Position numbers and translations under genes: made by a program. A stretch of 42,162 bases of DNA from an uncultured Bacteroidota bacterium (GTDB lineage Bacteria > Bacteroidota > Bacteroidia > Bacteroidales > P3): NCBI GenBank assembly GCA_900545215.1, contig UQXW01000012.1:1-42162 (forward strand). Direction: 5' to 3'. The notes under the pieces are model-generated. The model worked only from the letters and a program-made list of their open reading frames with translations, did no database searches and had not been told where the DNA came from. This document shows positions 17,268 through 26,367 of the stretch, in pieces; the stretch's first letter is position 1; the number at the start of each line of letters is the position of its first letter.

Positions 17268-19562
17268 TTAGAAGGTGAAGCTCAGTCCGAGGGAAGGCAT
17301 GATTGGCAGTTGGTCAACTCGTTCTGAGGTTATGCGGTTGTAGTAAAAGAGATTGTTCCTGTTATAGACGTTTGTTACGCTCAGGTTTATTTCAAGTATG
17401 GAACGCTTGCCTATCTCGAAGCGTTTCTTTGCGGAAATGTCGAAGCGATGATAGTCCGGCAGGCGGTGCGAATTCAAATCGCCGTATATGGTGGTCAATG
17501 TGCCGTTCTGATTGATGTAATCGGTATTTATACCACCGGAAAAGTCGAGTTGTTCCATCATGGACGCAGTCGGTGTGTAAGGGAAGCCGCTACCGTAATT
17601 CCATCTGAAACTTAATTCAAAACTTCTGTCCATTCCGAATTGATAATTCACCAAAAGATTGATATTATGTCTTCTGTCGTAATGCGGAGCGTATGTTTGA
17701 ACTTCGTTGGTCTTGGTAACCTTGCCCAAGGAGTAAATTGCCCAGATGTAAAGTCTGCCGTCATCGTATTTTAACGATAAATCACCGCCATAAGCCTTGC
17801 CGTCCTCGACTATGTATTCCTTTTTGAGGTAGTCAGGTTTGTCTCTGTGTTCATTATCATCAAGATACATACGGTCTTTGTTAGCCGAGGCTGTTCGGGA
17901 CATGGTTTTATAGTATAGTTCAAAGTTGAGAGAAAGGTTTTTGAGTATGTCATATTCCATTCCGAAGATAAGGTGGTCGGATTTTTGCACGTATGAACTT
18001 ATTGCCTCGCCTTTGTAGCTTGTTACTATATTCAAATCGGGACTTACAGTGAGATAACCCGTAAACAGATTGACTATATCGCGATCGCTTTTGGTATCCA
18101 TGAATACTTGAGAATAAATTCCTCCGGCGGCTTTCAAACGGAAATTTTCCGAAACATTGAGCTTCAAAGATAAACGCGGCTCCGGTATCAAGCTTGCAAC
18201 GGAAGCATAATATGAAGCACGGAAACTCGGTTCGTAAACGAACCTGCCTGCCACTCCTCTGAAAACGGCGTAAGCTGCAAACTCGGTGGAATAATCCGTT
18301 ATGGTATCGGACGCAGAGAAGGAGGTCTTTGTGGTGTTGCCGAGCATATTCAATCCGTATTTAAGCCTGTTCTCTCCGAAGAAGTTGGTTACAGCCATTC
18401 CGATATTGAAACCTCCGATATTGCTCATCTGCTCATTTGCGGACGAAGTCTCGGTCATTTTCATCGTATAGTCGGAATATGCAACCACTCCTTCAACCAA
18501 AGAAGAACCGCTACCGGGAAGAAGCAGGAAGTTGGCTCCAAATGCGGTGTTTCTCCAATTGAAATCGGCTATGGCTTCGTATCGATTGACCTTATCCGTG
18601 AAATTGAGACCGAAAAAGTTGACCTTACTTCCGTTATCCGTTGCAAGGGTCAGTTTTCCGTAAATATCGAGGAAATCATACGGCAGTTCTTTGTCCATAT
18701 AGGAGTAAATGGAAGTGGAAGTCTGCGAAAGGTAGGAGTTTTTCGCATTCAGAATATATGATAAACTGTATCGTCTTTTTTCGTTGTTCTTGATAATCGG
18801 ACCTTCCAACAACAAGCCTGCTCCGAATGTGGAAAGGGAAATTTTACCGCTTGTATTCTTTTTGTTTCCGTCCTTTGTGGTTATATCCAAAACGGAAGAC
18901 AATACACCGCCATAGCGAGCGTCGAAACCGCCTGTGTAAACATCGGCATTCCTTATGATGTCCGTTTCAAAAACAGAGAACAAACCTATCGAGTGAAAGG
19001 GATTATAGACGACCATTCCGTCCAAAAGCACTCTGTTCTGAATGGCAGAACCGCCTCGAATATAGAGTTGACCGCCTTGGTCACCGGAAAAAACCACTCC
19101 GGGCAACACCTGAATATATTGAGCCAAGTCTGCCTGACCACCGATTGAAGGCATCTGCTGTATATCTTTCGATGTGATTTTTTCGACCGAGACATTGCTC
19201 TCCAATCTCACAGCTTCTCTTTCCCCGCTGACCTCAACGATTGCCAATTCCGTCGAAGAGGGTTTAAGTTCCACCTTTATGGAGGCTACTTTCCCCTTTT
19301 CCACCTCGACAGTATACTCCGCTGTCTCATAACCTATGAAACTCACCTTGATGACTTGGGTTCCTGCTTTCACCTTTGAGAAGACAAAATAACCGTTTAT
19401 GTCGGTTGTCGTTCCTGTCGTGGTGCCTTTGAGTATCACATTGCCATAAGCAATCGGCTCACCTGTCGTTTTATCATATACAAAGCCTCTTATGGAACCT
19501 GTTTGTGCGACGAGACAGAGACCGGATACCATAAGAAACAAGAAAGATACTATTCTATTCAT
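17268..19562 (-). CDS. TonB-dependent receptor with carboxypeptidase-regulatory-like N-terminal domain
   Basis: This 764-residue protein starts at ATG 19562 (MNRIVSFLFLMVSGLCLVAQ signal peptide); an ATG six codons upstream is possible but makes the signal peptide longer and more polar. Residues about 22-110 form the carboxypeptidase-D regulatory-like domain (GSIRGFVYDKTTGEPIAYGN, TDINGYFVFSKV). A plug follows (about 125-230: QQMPSIGGQADLAQYIQVLP, YIRGGSAIQNRVLLDG, YTGGFDARYGGVLSSVLD), then a 22-strand-type barrel ending NVYNRNNLFYYN and LPSLGLSFTF-like residues. It imports an unknown ligand across the outer membrane using TonB energy. There is no SusD partner; instead a lipoprotein and a DUF5723 barrel follow. 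It starts 22 bases after holA. Confidence 0.93.
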   Translation of the reverse strand: MNRIVSFLFLMVSGLCLVAQTGSIRGFVYDKTTGEPIAYGNVILKGTTTGTTTDINGYFVFSKVKAGTQVIKVSFIGYETAEYTVEVEKGKVASIKVELKPSSTELAIVEVSGEREAVRLESNVSVEKITSKDIQQMPSIGGQADLAQYIQVLPGVVFSGDQGGQLYIRGGSAIQNRVLLDGMVVYNPFHSIGLFSVFETDIIRNADVYTGGFDARYGGVLSSVLDITTKDGNKKNTSGKISLSTFGAGLLLEGPIIKNNEKRRYSLSYILNAKNSYLSQTSTSIYSYMDKELPYDFLDIYGKLTLATDNGSKVNFFGLNFTDKVNRYEAIADFNWRNTAFGANFLLLPGSGSSLVEGVVAYSDYTMKMTETSSANEQMSNIGGFNIGMAVTNFFGENRLKYGLNMLGNTTKTSFSASDTITDYSTEFAAYAVFRGVAGRFVYEPSFRASYYASVASLIPEPRLSLKLNVSENFRLKAAGGIYSQVFMDTKSDRDIVNLFTGYLTVSPDLNIVTSYKGEAISSYVQKSDHLIFGMEYDILKNLSLNFELYYKTMSRTASANKDRMYLDDNEHRDKPDYLKKEYIVEDGKAYGGDLSLKYDDGRLYIWAIYSLGKVTKTNEVQTYAPHYDRRHNINLLVNYQFGMDRSFELSFRWNYGSGFPYTPTASMMEQLDFSGGINTDYINQNGTLTTIYGDLNSHRLPDYHRFDISAKKRFEIGKRSILEINLSVTNVYNRNNLFYYNRITSERVDQLPIMPSLGLSFTF

Positions 19563-19584
19563 ATTGTTATGCTGTTGCATTGTA

Positions 19585-20592
19585 TCAATGTGTCAATTTG
19601 TAAACCAATTCTTTCAACAATTCGCTTTCATTGTCTATCGAAGCAAAGCCGACGCCTTTACTCTTCAATTCATACTCTCTTATCAGGGATATATTTTGCA
19701 TTATTTTATCCGAACCGTACTTTTGAGCCGGTACTGCATAATCTCTCGCAAAGAACGACGGCACTTTGATTGCCGATGCCACCGATGCATCGGATTTGTC
19801 AGGCAGTTGTGCTACCACCAACAGCTTCACGAAGTATGTAAACAAGTTTGCGAACACCACAGGCAAAGGATTTTCTTTTACATGTGCAGCCATGTGGCAC
19901 ACGCACTTGTTTATCTTCTCGTAATCCAACTTTCCGATGGCTTTTTGCAGTTCAAAAACGTTGTAATCCTTGCTTATGCCGATATGAGAAGACACATCGG
20001 AGGATTTGATTTCCTTTCTGTCTTTGATGTTGATAAGCAATTTTGAAATCTCATTGCTTATCTTCATAAGGTTATTGCCGAGATATTCCGCCACCATCAT
20101 GGAAGCCTGTTGCTCCATGACGAACCCTTTTTGCTTTACGAAAGTATCGATCCAACTTACCAACTTTTCTTCCCGTATCTTCTGACTTTCAAAAACCGTT
20201 CCGACCTTACCGATTTTTGTGGTGAGGCTTTGCGGGAACTCTTTCGCATTGTTGACAATCACAAAAACGGTACTCGAAAGAGGAGATTGCAGATACTTGC
20301 TCATTTTCTCCAACTCTCTTTTGTCCATCGTCTGAGCTTCTTTCAGCATTACCAATCGATGTTTCGCCATCACCGGATACTGTTTCGCAGACAAGACAAC
20401 CTCATCCATGGACGCATCTTTACCATAAAACACGCTCATGTTGAAATCCTTTTCTGCCTCATCGAGTACCTCCTGCTCGAATTTCCCGCTCAGGAGTTCC
20501 AAATAATAGAGTTCCTCTCCTTTCAGAAGATAGACAGGTTTCAAATCGCCGTTCTTTATCTCCTTTTCTATACTTTCAAATGTTGCTGCCAT
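19585..20592 (-). CDS. holA: DNA polymerase III delta subunit
   Basis: This 335-residue cytoplasmic protein is the delta clamp-loader subunit, which opens the beta sliding clamp. Visible family features are the N-terminal LKPVYLLKGEELYYLELLSG, the clamp-binding region with FNMSVFYGKDASMDEVVLSA and YPVMAKHRLVMLKEAQTM, the P-loop-less AAA+ core, and the C-terminal helical collar with DYNVFELQKAIGKLDYEKI. Length is usual for HolA. It is upstream of the TonB receptor by 22 bases, an odd partner for a replication gene; Bacteroidota operons often mix housekeeping and envelope genes. Confidence 0.93.
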   Translation of the reverse strand: MAATFESIEKEIKNGDLKPVYLLKGEELYYLELLSGKFEQEVLDEAEKDFNMSVFYGKDASMDEVVLSAKQYPVMAKHRLVMLKEAQTMDKRELEKMSKYLQSPLSSTVFVIVNNAKEFPQSLTTKIGKVGTVFESQKIREEKLVSWIDTFVKQKGFVMEQQASMMVAEYLGNNLMKISNEISKLLINIKDRKEIKSSDVSSHIGISKDYNVFELQKAIGKLDYEKINKCVCHMAAHVKENPLPVVFANLFTYFVKLLVVAQLPDKSDASVASAIKVPSFFARDYAVPAQKYGSDKIMQNISLIREYELKSKGVGFASIDNESELLKELVYKLTH

Positions 20593-20704
20593 AAGCGAGT
20601 GGCGAAGATACGAAAAAATTCCAAGCCCTTACGCAAGCCATGAATTTTATTTTCAATCGAAACAGGCAGGTCTTCACTGCACTGCAATCGGAACATACCT
20701 CATC

Positions 20705-23698
20705 TTAATTTGCATTCACCAACTTCCATATATATTCTTTCGTCCGACTCATCGCTTTCAATACGAATGTTCCCGCATCGGGTAACCTTATTTTCTTCTT
20801 TCCCCTTACGCTATCCACAATCCTGCCCCGCATATCATATAATTCCATGTACTCTATTTCCTCTTCGCATTCCAATATCACCCAATCCCCGTCTCTGAAC
20901 AGACGAACATTCGACAACTGTAACGTTTCATCGAAAGAAGGCAGCGTTTTGTACAACTTCAATCGTAAATGCTTGGTCGCCTGCGGAGACTGAAAAGTAT
21001 ATACACTGTCCTGCACAAAATCGAACAGCCTTGTTCCGCTTTCCTTGTCCGTAAGTTCTGCAAGAAGATAAGAATTCATAGAGTCGTTCTTCAAAACGAG
21101 CGAATATACATCGAGCCGTGGAAGATTGATCTCGAAATCCAATGCTATGCTGTCCTCAAACAGTGGCATGGTTTTGAATGAATATCTTTCTCCGTTGCAC
21201 TCAAAAGCAATCATTGCCTTATTCTCGTCCATCGAAAACTTATGATTGTCCGTCAAAGGGTCGAATGCCTGATTTGCAGCGGTCGAAAATTCCAAGGTTG
21301 CTTTATCCGAATAATCGGAGGTGTTCAAAATCAATGACAATGCTTCATTATCGTTCGGAGGCAAAGGGCTTAAAGGCATTCTATGCAAAACGAGATTTGC
21401 GGAATTGCTCATCTTCTCCACAAGAAAACCCTCAAAAGGCTGCAGACTATCCCTTTCGTTCAATGGAACGAAGATACCTGTTCTCTTATCGACAACCTGC
21501 GGCAAGGAGACTTCATCTCTGAGCAGTTGATTGACGCATACCGTGAACGGATACGGATTATAGGTGAATATGGTTTGCAAAGCACTGCTCTCCAAACCCG
21601 ACATACCGGAGGCGAGCAGCGAATAGCTTTGCTCGTTGTTCAATTCGCCTGTAAAGCTCAACGTTGCGTCCGAATGTATCTTCATTGCGTATGATTGCGT
21701 TTGCGAGAACTCTTCCGATTGTGGCAAACCGGTCGTTTCCAAAGCCGTTTCGGAAGACAGAATTGCCGAAAGGCTGTCCCTGTTCGCAAGATTTACGTTT
21801 ATCGGAAAGCCGAACAATCCGTAAGAAACTTCCCTTTGCGGTTCTTTTCCGAAATTCATATCCACGGAGACACCGGTTCGACTGCTTAAAACGCCGTTAT
21901 TCAAGAACTCTGCTTTCTCGGCTCCCGTTGTATCCTTTATGAAGAGATGATAACATAGTGCGGTATCGCCCTGATTGATGCACAACGTTTGAGGATTGTA
22001 TAAAACGGCTTCATCTGTCTCTGTAGGAATGCCCTCCGTCCAATATTCGTCGAACCAATTGCCGCTTTGGGTTCTTCGAGTTACCTTTCCTGTTTTGAAA
22101 ACGACCGATGAGGACCTCACTTCTTCGCCGGATACTTCCGCCAAGAGGTATAATTCGTATGTGGTATTACTTTGCAATCCCTCCGGAGAGAGAATGCCAT
22201 CATCGGGATTGAAATTCACTATGACGGAATCCGTGCAAAGACCGTGCAAAGCCCCATCCATTTCATGCTTTCCGAAATCCGCAAAATCTTCTGCCCTGTT
22301 CGTGGAAAGATTTCCCAACTGCTGCCATTGGCTTGCCAGCGTCGGAAAACCGCTTTGCACGTTCGTCTTCACACCTTTCGTAACCCATGAACGACGTTGC
22401 AGAACCGTCTTCGCCGTTCTTGTTTCTTCATCGACCCAACCTTGTTGATTGCTTATGCTTTCGCCGAAATTGCCGAATATATCTATCGTATCATTCCCCT
22501 TTATCAAAGCAATGGGGTCGTTACCGTCTATTACAACCTGTCCTAACACGGACGGATTGACATAGAATACCCCGTTGACATTGTTTTCCATGGCTTGCAA
22601 GGCTTGCAATATAACTATGCAGGAATCATGCTTTATCGTATCTCTTGCCGTAAAGCCTAATATCACGGTGGAATTGTAGTTGCCTCCTCCGGCATGAATA
22701 TCCGTTACCACTCTGTAATCCTCCAAACAAATATCTCTGCCTGTTCCATTGTATATCTCCAAAGCTCGGTTATATGCATCTGCACTCGATACCTGAGAAA
22801 AGAACAAATCCGTTGCATAAACGGTGTTTTCGTCCGAGAGGCGTTTCAAGACGTAGCGGGGATTGGAAAGATTGTCGCAACAGGATACGGATATATCGAC
22901 CGAGTGCGGCGAAATATTGCTGACGGCACCCGTTGTAACCGCCTTGGAGGTGCGAAACAACAATGTATCCGTACGTCCCGCAATGCTGCAACCATATCCC
23001 GTATCTGCTTTCAACATGTTCAGTACGCAGGAGTCCGCAGTCGTTGAAAGACTTCGCATATATGTGGTAATAATATCGGAAGACGACACTTTCAAATCAT
23101 CGAAAGCAACAAATCCGGTAGTCGAAAATTCAAGTCGAAAGCCGTTGCAAGGTTTATTGAAAACAGTATCCACAATGCGGGAAGCGTTCTTGGGCAGAGC
23201 AATACTTTGCAAAAGAGATCGATTGCCCGCTTCATCGACAAGATAAACCGAAAATGTGCAGGCTCTCGAATGTTCCGATTTCAAGAAATAGGACAAACGT
23301 GCTTGATTTCCATACTTGCTTAAATCGAGATAAGGAGTGGAAAAAGCTCCGTCGGTATTGAAGAAACATGTATCCCCGTTGGGAGAATATAACCTTTTTG
23401 CCCGACAATTCGGATAAAGAGTGTAGGAATTCGGCAAGCGGAGCAGTTGAGCGGCATTGCAAATCATGGCACCCCTCTGCACGGAAGGAAAACGGGAAAA
23501 GTCCTCCGCAAAAATCAATGTATCATCGGCTCCGATGGTGAATACTTCCAAAGACAATTCCTCCCTTTCTGCATTGTCGAACTCCACAACCGCAGCACCG
23601 CAAGACACATTCCGCAAACCAATCTGCCCACGCAACACCACAACCTGCAACAACGCAGCAATAAACACCGGGAACAAACATACAAATCTAAATTTCAT
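20705..23698 (-). CDS. Large secreted protein with lamin-tail domain and C-terminal sorting-like domain
   Basis: This protein has 997 residues from ATG 23698, which begins MKFRFVCLFPVFIAALLQVVV, a signal peptide. An in-frame ATG 33 codons upstream is disfavoured because a promoter-like box lies between the two. Residues about 295-470 resemble a lamin-tail domain (RALEIYNGTGRDICLEDYRV, then GNDPIALIKGNDTIDIFGNF), found in many secreted Bacteroidota proteins and nucleases. No nuclease motif is seen. The last 60 residues (EYMELYDMRGRIVDSVRG, then PDAGTFVLKAMSR and a YIWKLVN end) look like a diverged type A T9SS sorting domain. Function is unknown, probably a cell-surface structural or adhesive protein. 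Confidence 0.8.
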   Translation of the reverse strand: MKFRFVCLFPVFIAALLQVVVLRGQIGLRNVSCGAAVVEFDNAEREELSLEVFTIGADDTLIFAEDFSRFPSVQRGAMICNAAQLLRLPNSYTLYPNCRAKRLYSPNGDTCFFNTDGAFSTPYLDLSKYGNQARLSYFLKSEHSRACTFSVYLVDEAGNRSLLQSIALPKNASRIVDTVFNKPCNGFRLEFSTTGFVAFDDLKVSSSDIITTYMRSLSTTADSCVLNMLKADTGYGCSIAGRTDTLLFRTSKAVTTGAVSNISPHSVDISVSCCDNLSNPRYVLKRLSDENTVYATDLFFSQVSSADAYNRALEIYNGTGRDICLEDYRVVTDIHAGGGNYNSTVILGFTARDTIKHDSCIVILQALQAMENNVNGVFYVNPSVLGQVVIDGNDPIALIKGNDTIDIFGNFGESISNQQGWVDEETRTAKTVLQRRSWVTKGVKTNVQSGFPTLASQWQQLGNLSTNRAEDFADFGKHEMDGALHGLCTDSVIVNFNPDDGILSPEGLQSNTTYELYLLAEVSGEEVRSSSVVFKTGKVTRRTQSGNWFDEYWTEGIPTETDEAVLYNPQTLCINQGDTALCYHLFIKDTTGAEKAEFLNNGVLSSRTGVSVDMNFGKEPQREVSYGLFGFPINVNLANRDSLSAILSSETALETTGLPQSEEFSQTQSYAMKIHSDATLSFTGELNNEQSYSLLASGMSGLESSALQTIFTYNPYPFTVCVNQLLRDEVSLPQVVDKRTGIFVPLNERDSLQPFEGFLVEKMSNSANLVLHRMPLSPLPPNDNEALSLILNTSDYSDKATLEFSTAANQAFDPLTDNHKFSMDENKAMIAFECNGERYSFKTMPLFEDSIALDFEINLPRLDVYSLVLKNDSMNSYLLAELTDKESGTRLFDFVQDSVYTFQSPQATKHLRLKLYKTLPSFDETLQLSNVRLFRDGDWVILECEEEIEYMELYDMRGRIVDSVRGKKKIRLPDAGTFVLKAMSRTKEYIWKLVNAN

Positions 23699-23786
23699 GA
23701 CAATACTTTCTTTATTCACATTACCGAAACGCCTTATCACCGGATACGAAACCCACATATTTACATCCTTTGAGCCATTCGGCAAG

Positions 23787-23794
23787 CAAAGGTA
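23787..23794 (-). promoter_or_regulatory. -7 promoter box for the lamin-tail protein gene
   Basis: The minus strand reads TACCTTTG, an exact TAnnTTTG match, about 89 bases before the ATG at 23698. No good -33 TTG is seen at the right spacing. Confidence 0.45.
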
Positions 23795-23960
23795 CAATTT
23801 ATACGCAAATTCAGAGCCGTCTATTCCTAAAACCTCGCATCAAAATCCGACAGATCGAGACGAAAACAAATTCGTGATTAGCGAAAGCGAAGCTCGAAAG
23901 CCGATTGGTACTTAAAAATCAGCAAAATAGAAGTCCCGAATACCAAGACCGGAAATAGAC

Positions 23961-24060
23961 ACGACGTTTCGGCAAAATGAAACGGCGGAATAATTTCACG
24001 AACCGCCGCAAGAAAAAATTATTACGCCGATTCGCCAAAACCAAACGCCGCAAGAATTAT
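23961..24060. repeat. GAAACGCCG-type intergenic repeat, longest copy
   Basis: Contains CGACGTTTCGGCAAAATG, AACGGCGGAATAATTTC, CCGCCGCAAGAAAAAATTA followed by TTACGCCGATTCG, and AAACGCCGCAAGAATTAT. It carries the same AAGAAAAAATTATT core as 13.98 kb and, inverted, 41.95 kb. Apart from this repeat, the -7 box and the terminator, I see no gene in 23699-24158. Confidence 0.75.
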
Positions 24061-24081
24061 CCGGAACCAAAGTACTCTTCA

Positions 24082-24123
24082 AAAAAAACAAAAGTGGGAA
24101 GAGCTTAATTCTTCTTCCCACTT
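24082..24123 (-). terminator. Rho-independent terminator after the 133-residue lipoprotein gene
   Basis: AAGTGGGAAGA (24092-24102) pairs with TCTTCCCACTT (24113-24123). On the minus strand it is followed by TTGTTTTTTTTG. It ends the two-gene unit 25156-24159. Confidence 0.88.
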
Positions 24124-24158
24124 AATGTGCGAGGCTTGTTTGATTCCCTGAATTTACC

Positions 24159-24560
24159 TTAGAAATCCGCCAAACGAATTGTCCTGTGATTATACAAGGA
24201 AACGGATATGGTTTTCACCTCAGTGGTATACTGATCCGCCTCAAGAGAAAAGGTCAATGTGTATTCTATTCTGATGTTGTCGGCATTATAGGCAACAAGG
24301 GAAAGTTTATCTCCATTCGTTCCGTAGATACTCTCTTCTTTATGCCCTACTTCTTTCTTACCTTTCAACTCTGTAATAGACATATCTGTTCTCACCGTCA
24401 AGCCCATCTCTTCCGCACCTTGCCATGCTTCCGGAAGTTCGCCGTCTGTGAAGCCTACAATGGTATATTCCACAGGGGTATTTTCTTCGTCGTCATCGCT
24501 TTTACATCCTGCGAACATTGTCGTTGCCACTATGGCAAACAATAAAAATAGTCTTTTCAT
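24159..24560 (-). CDS. Small lipoprotein of unknown function
   Basis: This 133-residue protein has a clear lipoprotein signal: MKRLFLLFAIVATTMFAGC, with Cys19 followed by KSDDDEEN, an acidic surface-export-type linker. The mature part is about 100 residues with predicted beta content (IRIEYTLTFSLEADQYTTEV). I recognise no family. It starts 11 bases after the stop of the preceding gene (24572-25156), and the pair ends in a strong terminator, so they form a two-gene transcript. Confidence 0.8.
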   Translation of the reverse strand: MKRLFLLFAIVATTMFAGCKSDDDEENTPVEYTIVGFTDGELPEAWQGAEEMGLTVRTDMSITELKGKKEVGHKEESIYGTNGDKLSLVAYNADNIRIEYTLTFSLEADQYTTEVKTISVSLYNHRTIRLADF

Positions 24561-24571
24561 TTGTCCTTGAT

Positions 24572-25156
24572 TTACATTGAACCTGCTACTGCATTAAGAC
24601 TTATGATTGCTATAAGCCATACTGCTGATGAAATACCCCAAGCTGTCCAAGCTCTATTATTCTTTTTCTTTGTTGCTTCTTGCGTATAGCAATTCCGATA
24701 CTCTTGATTTTTCCATAGCTCTTGACTTGGATAATTCATTTGTGTAGCATCCAAATTGTTAGAAGCAGCAATAGCTGTAGGAATAAGACCTATTAGTGGA
24801 GAGGTAAGTAACGTTGTAGCCCATATACCACCTTTGTAAGAGCCTTTTCCCTGATAAAATGTGCCGGCATCAGAGATACCTCTGAAACACATATCATCTG
24901 AATTGTCCGTATTCATCAGTTGATTCGTGTTTGCTTCCTTGGTCATTTTCTCCACTTCTTCCATTTTATAGACGAATACACTTCCGTCTGCTGTTTGGAT
25001 TTTGAGAGATACGCCCGGAATTTGTTCGATGATTGTACCGCGGATAACCGCTCCGTTTTTACAATAGACCACATCGGTCATATTGTTTTGTGCGGACAGG
25101 TTGCCAACAATGAAGAACATTATTGCAAGAGCCGCCGATTTGATGATAAATTTCAT
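24572..25156 (-). CDS. Exported small envelope protein of unknown function
   Basis: This 194-residue protein has a signal peptide (MKFIIKSAALAIMFFIVGNLSAQ). Its first mature section, VYCKNGAVIRGTIIEQIPGV followed by LKIQTADGSVFVYKMEEV, is a short beta domain seen at the start of many Bacteroidota envelope proteins. The middle has a glycine-rich hydrophobic stretch (TTLLTSPLIGLIPTAIAAS), and the C-terminus ends in another membrane-like segment (WGISSAVWLIAIISLNAVAG). Function is unknown. It is the first gene after structured element copy A (25239-25410), whose 3' side ends 82 bases before this ATG. Confidence 0.75.
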   Translation of the reverse strand: MKFIIKSAALAIMFFIVGNLSAQNNMTDVVYCKNGAVIRGTIIEQIPGVSLKIQTADGSVFVYKMEEVEKMTKEANTNQLMNTDNSDDMCFRGISDAGTFYQGKGSYKGGIWATTLLTSPLIGLIPTAIAASNNLDATQMNYPSQELWKNQEYRNCYTQEATKKKNNRAWTAWGISSAVWLIAIISLNAVAGSM

Positions 25157-25238
25157 TTTAATGTTGTTTTTTCTTTTTTTGCCCTGTCCCTCAGGCTTAT
25201 CGAATTAAGTTCCGCCTTTACGGCTTGACACGAAAAAA

Positions 25239-25410
25239 CGTGGGACTTCATTCTCTTACTTGTTACATGAGGTATTCCGGACAACCTGACTCTACAAATA
25301 AGCAAAAGCCCACGAGATACATCGTGAGCGTTCTGCCACTTTTACTTTCGTAGAGTTACAGTTGAAAATGTCCGGTTTTCATGTAACAAAAGTATAAGCG
25401 AAAACGCTTT
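25239..25410 (-). ncRNA. Candidate structured RNA element, copy A (leader or small RNA)
   Basis: Read on the minus strand: an AAAGCGTTTT box (25401-25410), then TACTTTTG matching the -7 consensus, then three nested stems: P2 25379-25389 with 25260-25270 (11 bp), P3 25369-25375 with 25277-25283 (7 bp), P4 25350-25356 with 25289-25295 (7 bp). The loop contains GAACGCTCACG. The loop word CGTGGG (minus strand, 25309-25314) can pair with CCCACG downstream (25239-25244), which would make a pseudoknot. Copy B at 41590-41755 keeps all four pairings with different bases. Whether it is a leader of the gene at 25156 or an independent RNA cannot be decided from sequence. I could not assign it to a known family. 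Confidence 0.62.
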
Positions 25411-26189
25411 ATCATGTCATATCCCCCTCATCGGGGGACATTATTTTCTCATTTTGTTCTTTCTGGTCTTACTCTCCTTTCTTTACTTGTTCGATTTATG
25501 CGGCAAAGGTATGAAAAAATCGAATTGCAACAAAGTAATATCCATCTTATTGTGCAGTTTGTATCGAGATGTAATGCAAGAGTGCTTCGTTTTAGCCATG
25601 TTTTTGAACAATTCTGTTCTCTTTGTATATTCGAGGCCATGTACAAGACCGCAAAGTTCGCTATCACCTTATACCTTGACCAAAGTTTCCGAATTGCATG
25701 TAAGTCATATCGAATTTCACTTGTTCAAGAATTACTTTTTGACATCATGCTTTCTCTTTCTCTATGCTTTCAAATTATTACGACTAACCATGGGAGAAAG
25801 CATTCCTATGAATCAATGAGAGAGAACGGCTATGGTGTCATGGAAAAGATAAGTCTCAAAAATCGTCGAGTAGGTTTATTGACGCAATTCCATCAGACTG
25901 CTTCCTGTCCTTCAAAGAATAAATGATAGTCGGTATGTGAGCATTTTCACTTTCCTTTGAATGAACATATTTCCTATCGTTTTGAAACTTGTAATCAGTC
26001 TATTGATGTATACAATGATATGTTCCTTCAGGTTATGAAGGATAAGATATGGATGGGAAATGAAAGTAGCATATTTTACGCCTTTTATTGATTGGTCTTC
26101 TGCGAACCTTTTTCTATCGAGGCTCTATTTCTATCAACAGTATAAAAACAAAAATGGAGATAAAACGATTTTGTTTTACCTCCATTTTG
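25411..26189. other. Gene-poor stretch, no confident gene
   Basis: About 780 bases without a recognisable gene. A 170-codon plus-strand frame (25414-25926) and several overlapping frames have irregular, Phe/Leu/Ser/Cys-rich translations without a signal or motif. A 53-codon open stretch at 25930-26090 on the plus strand, containing FPLNEHISYRFETCNQSIDV, looks more protein-like but has no start codon and follows a stop, so it could be a decayed gene end. I treat the region as noncoding or degraded. Confidence 0.4.
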
Positions 26190-26271
26190 TGCGGGTGAAG
26201 GGACTCGAACCCCCACGCCTCACGGCACCAGATCCTAAGTCTGGCGCGGCTACCAATTACGCCACACCCGC
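26190..26271 (-). tRNA. tRNA-Leu, anticodon UAG
   Basis: The minus strand folds as a class II tRNA: acceptor GCGGGTG with CACCCGC, D-loop region TAATTGGTAG, anticodon stem CCAGA/TCTGG with loop CTTAGGA (anticodon TAG), a long variable arm TGCCGTGAGGCG, and T-arm GGGGGTTCGAGTCCC. The discriminator base is A at 26190, as required for leucine tRNA. CCA is not encoded. A full promoter lies just upstream. Confidence 0.95.
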
Positions 26272-26285
26272 TCAGTTTGCGTTTG

Positions 26286-26317
26286 CAAAGGTAGTATTTC
26301 TTTTTGTTTCTACCAAA
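26286..26317 (-). promoter_or_regulatory. Promoter of tRNA-Leu
   Basis: The minus strand reads TTTGG, 20 bases, then TACCTTTG (26286-26293), an exact match in both boxes and spacing. Transcription would start about 8 bases before the mature tRNA 5' end. Confidence 0.78.
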
Positions 26318-26367
26318 TGTTTCCGGTTTTTTCTACTCATCTCTGCAAACTCTTTTTGCAAACTCCT

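Noticed and set aside
25414..25926. 170-codon plus-strand frame
   Set aside because: No signal, motif or promoter; composition is irregular and it overlaps several equally long frames. Kept only as part of the gene-poor region.
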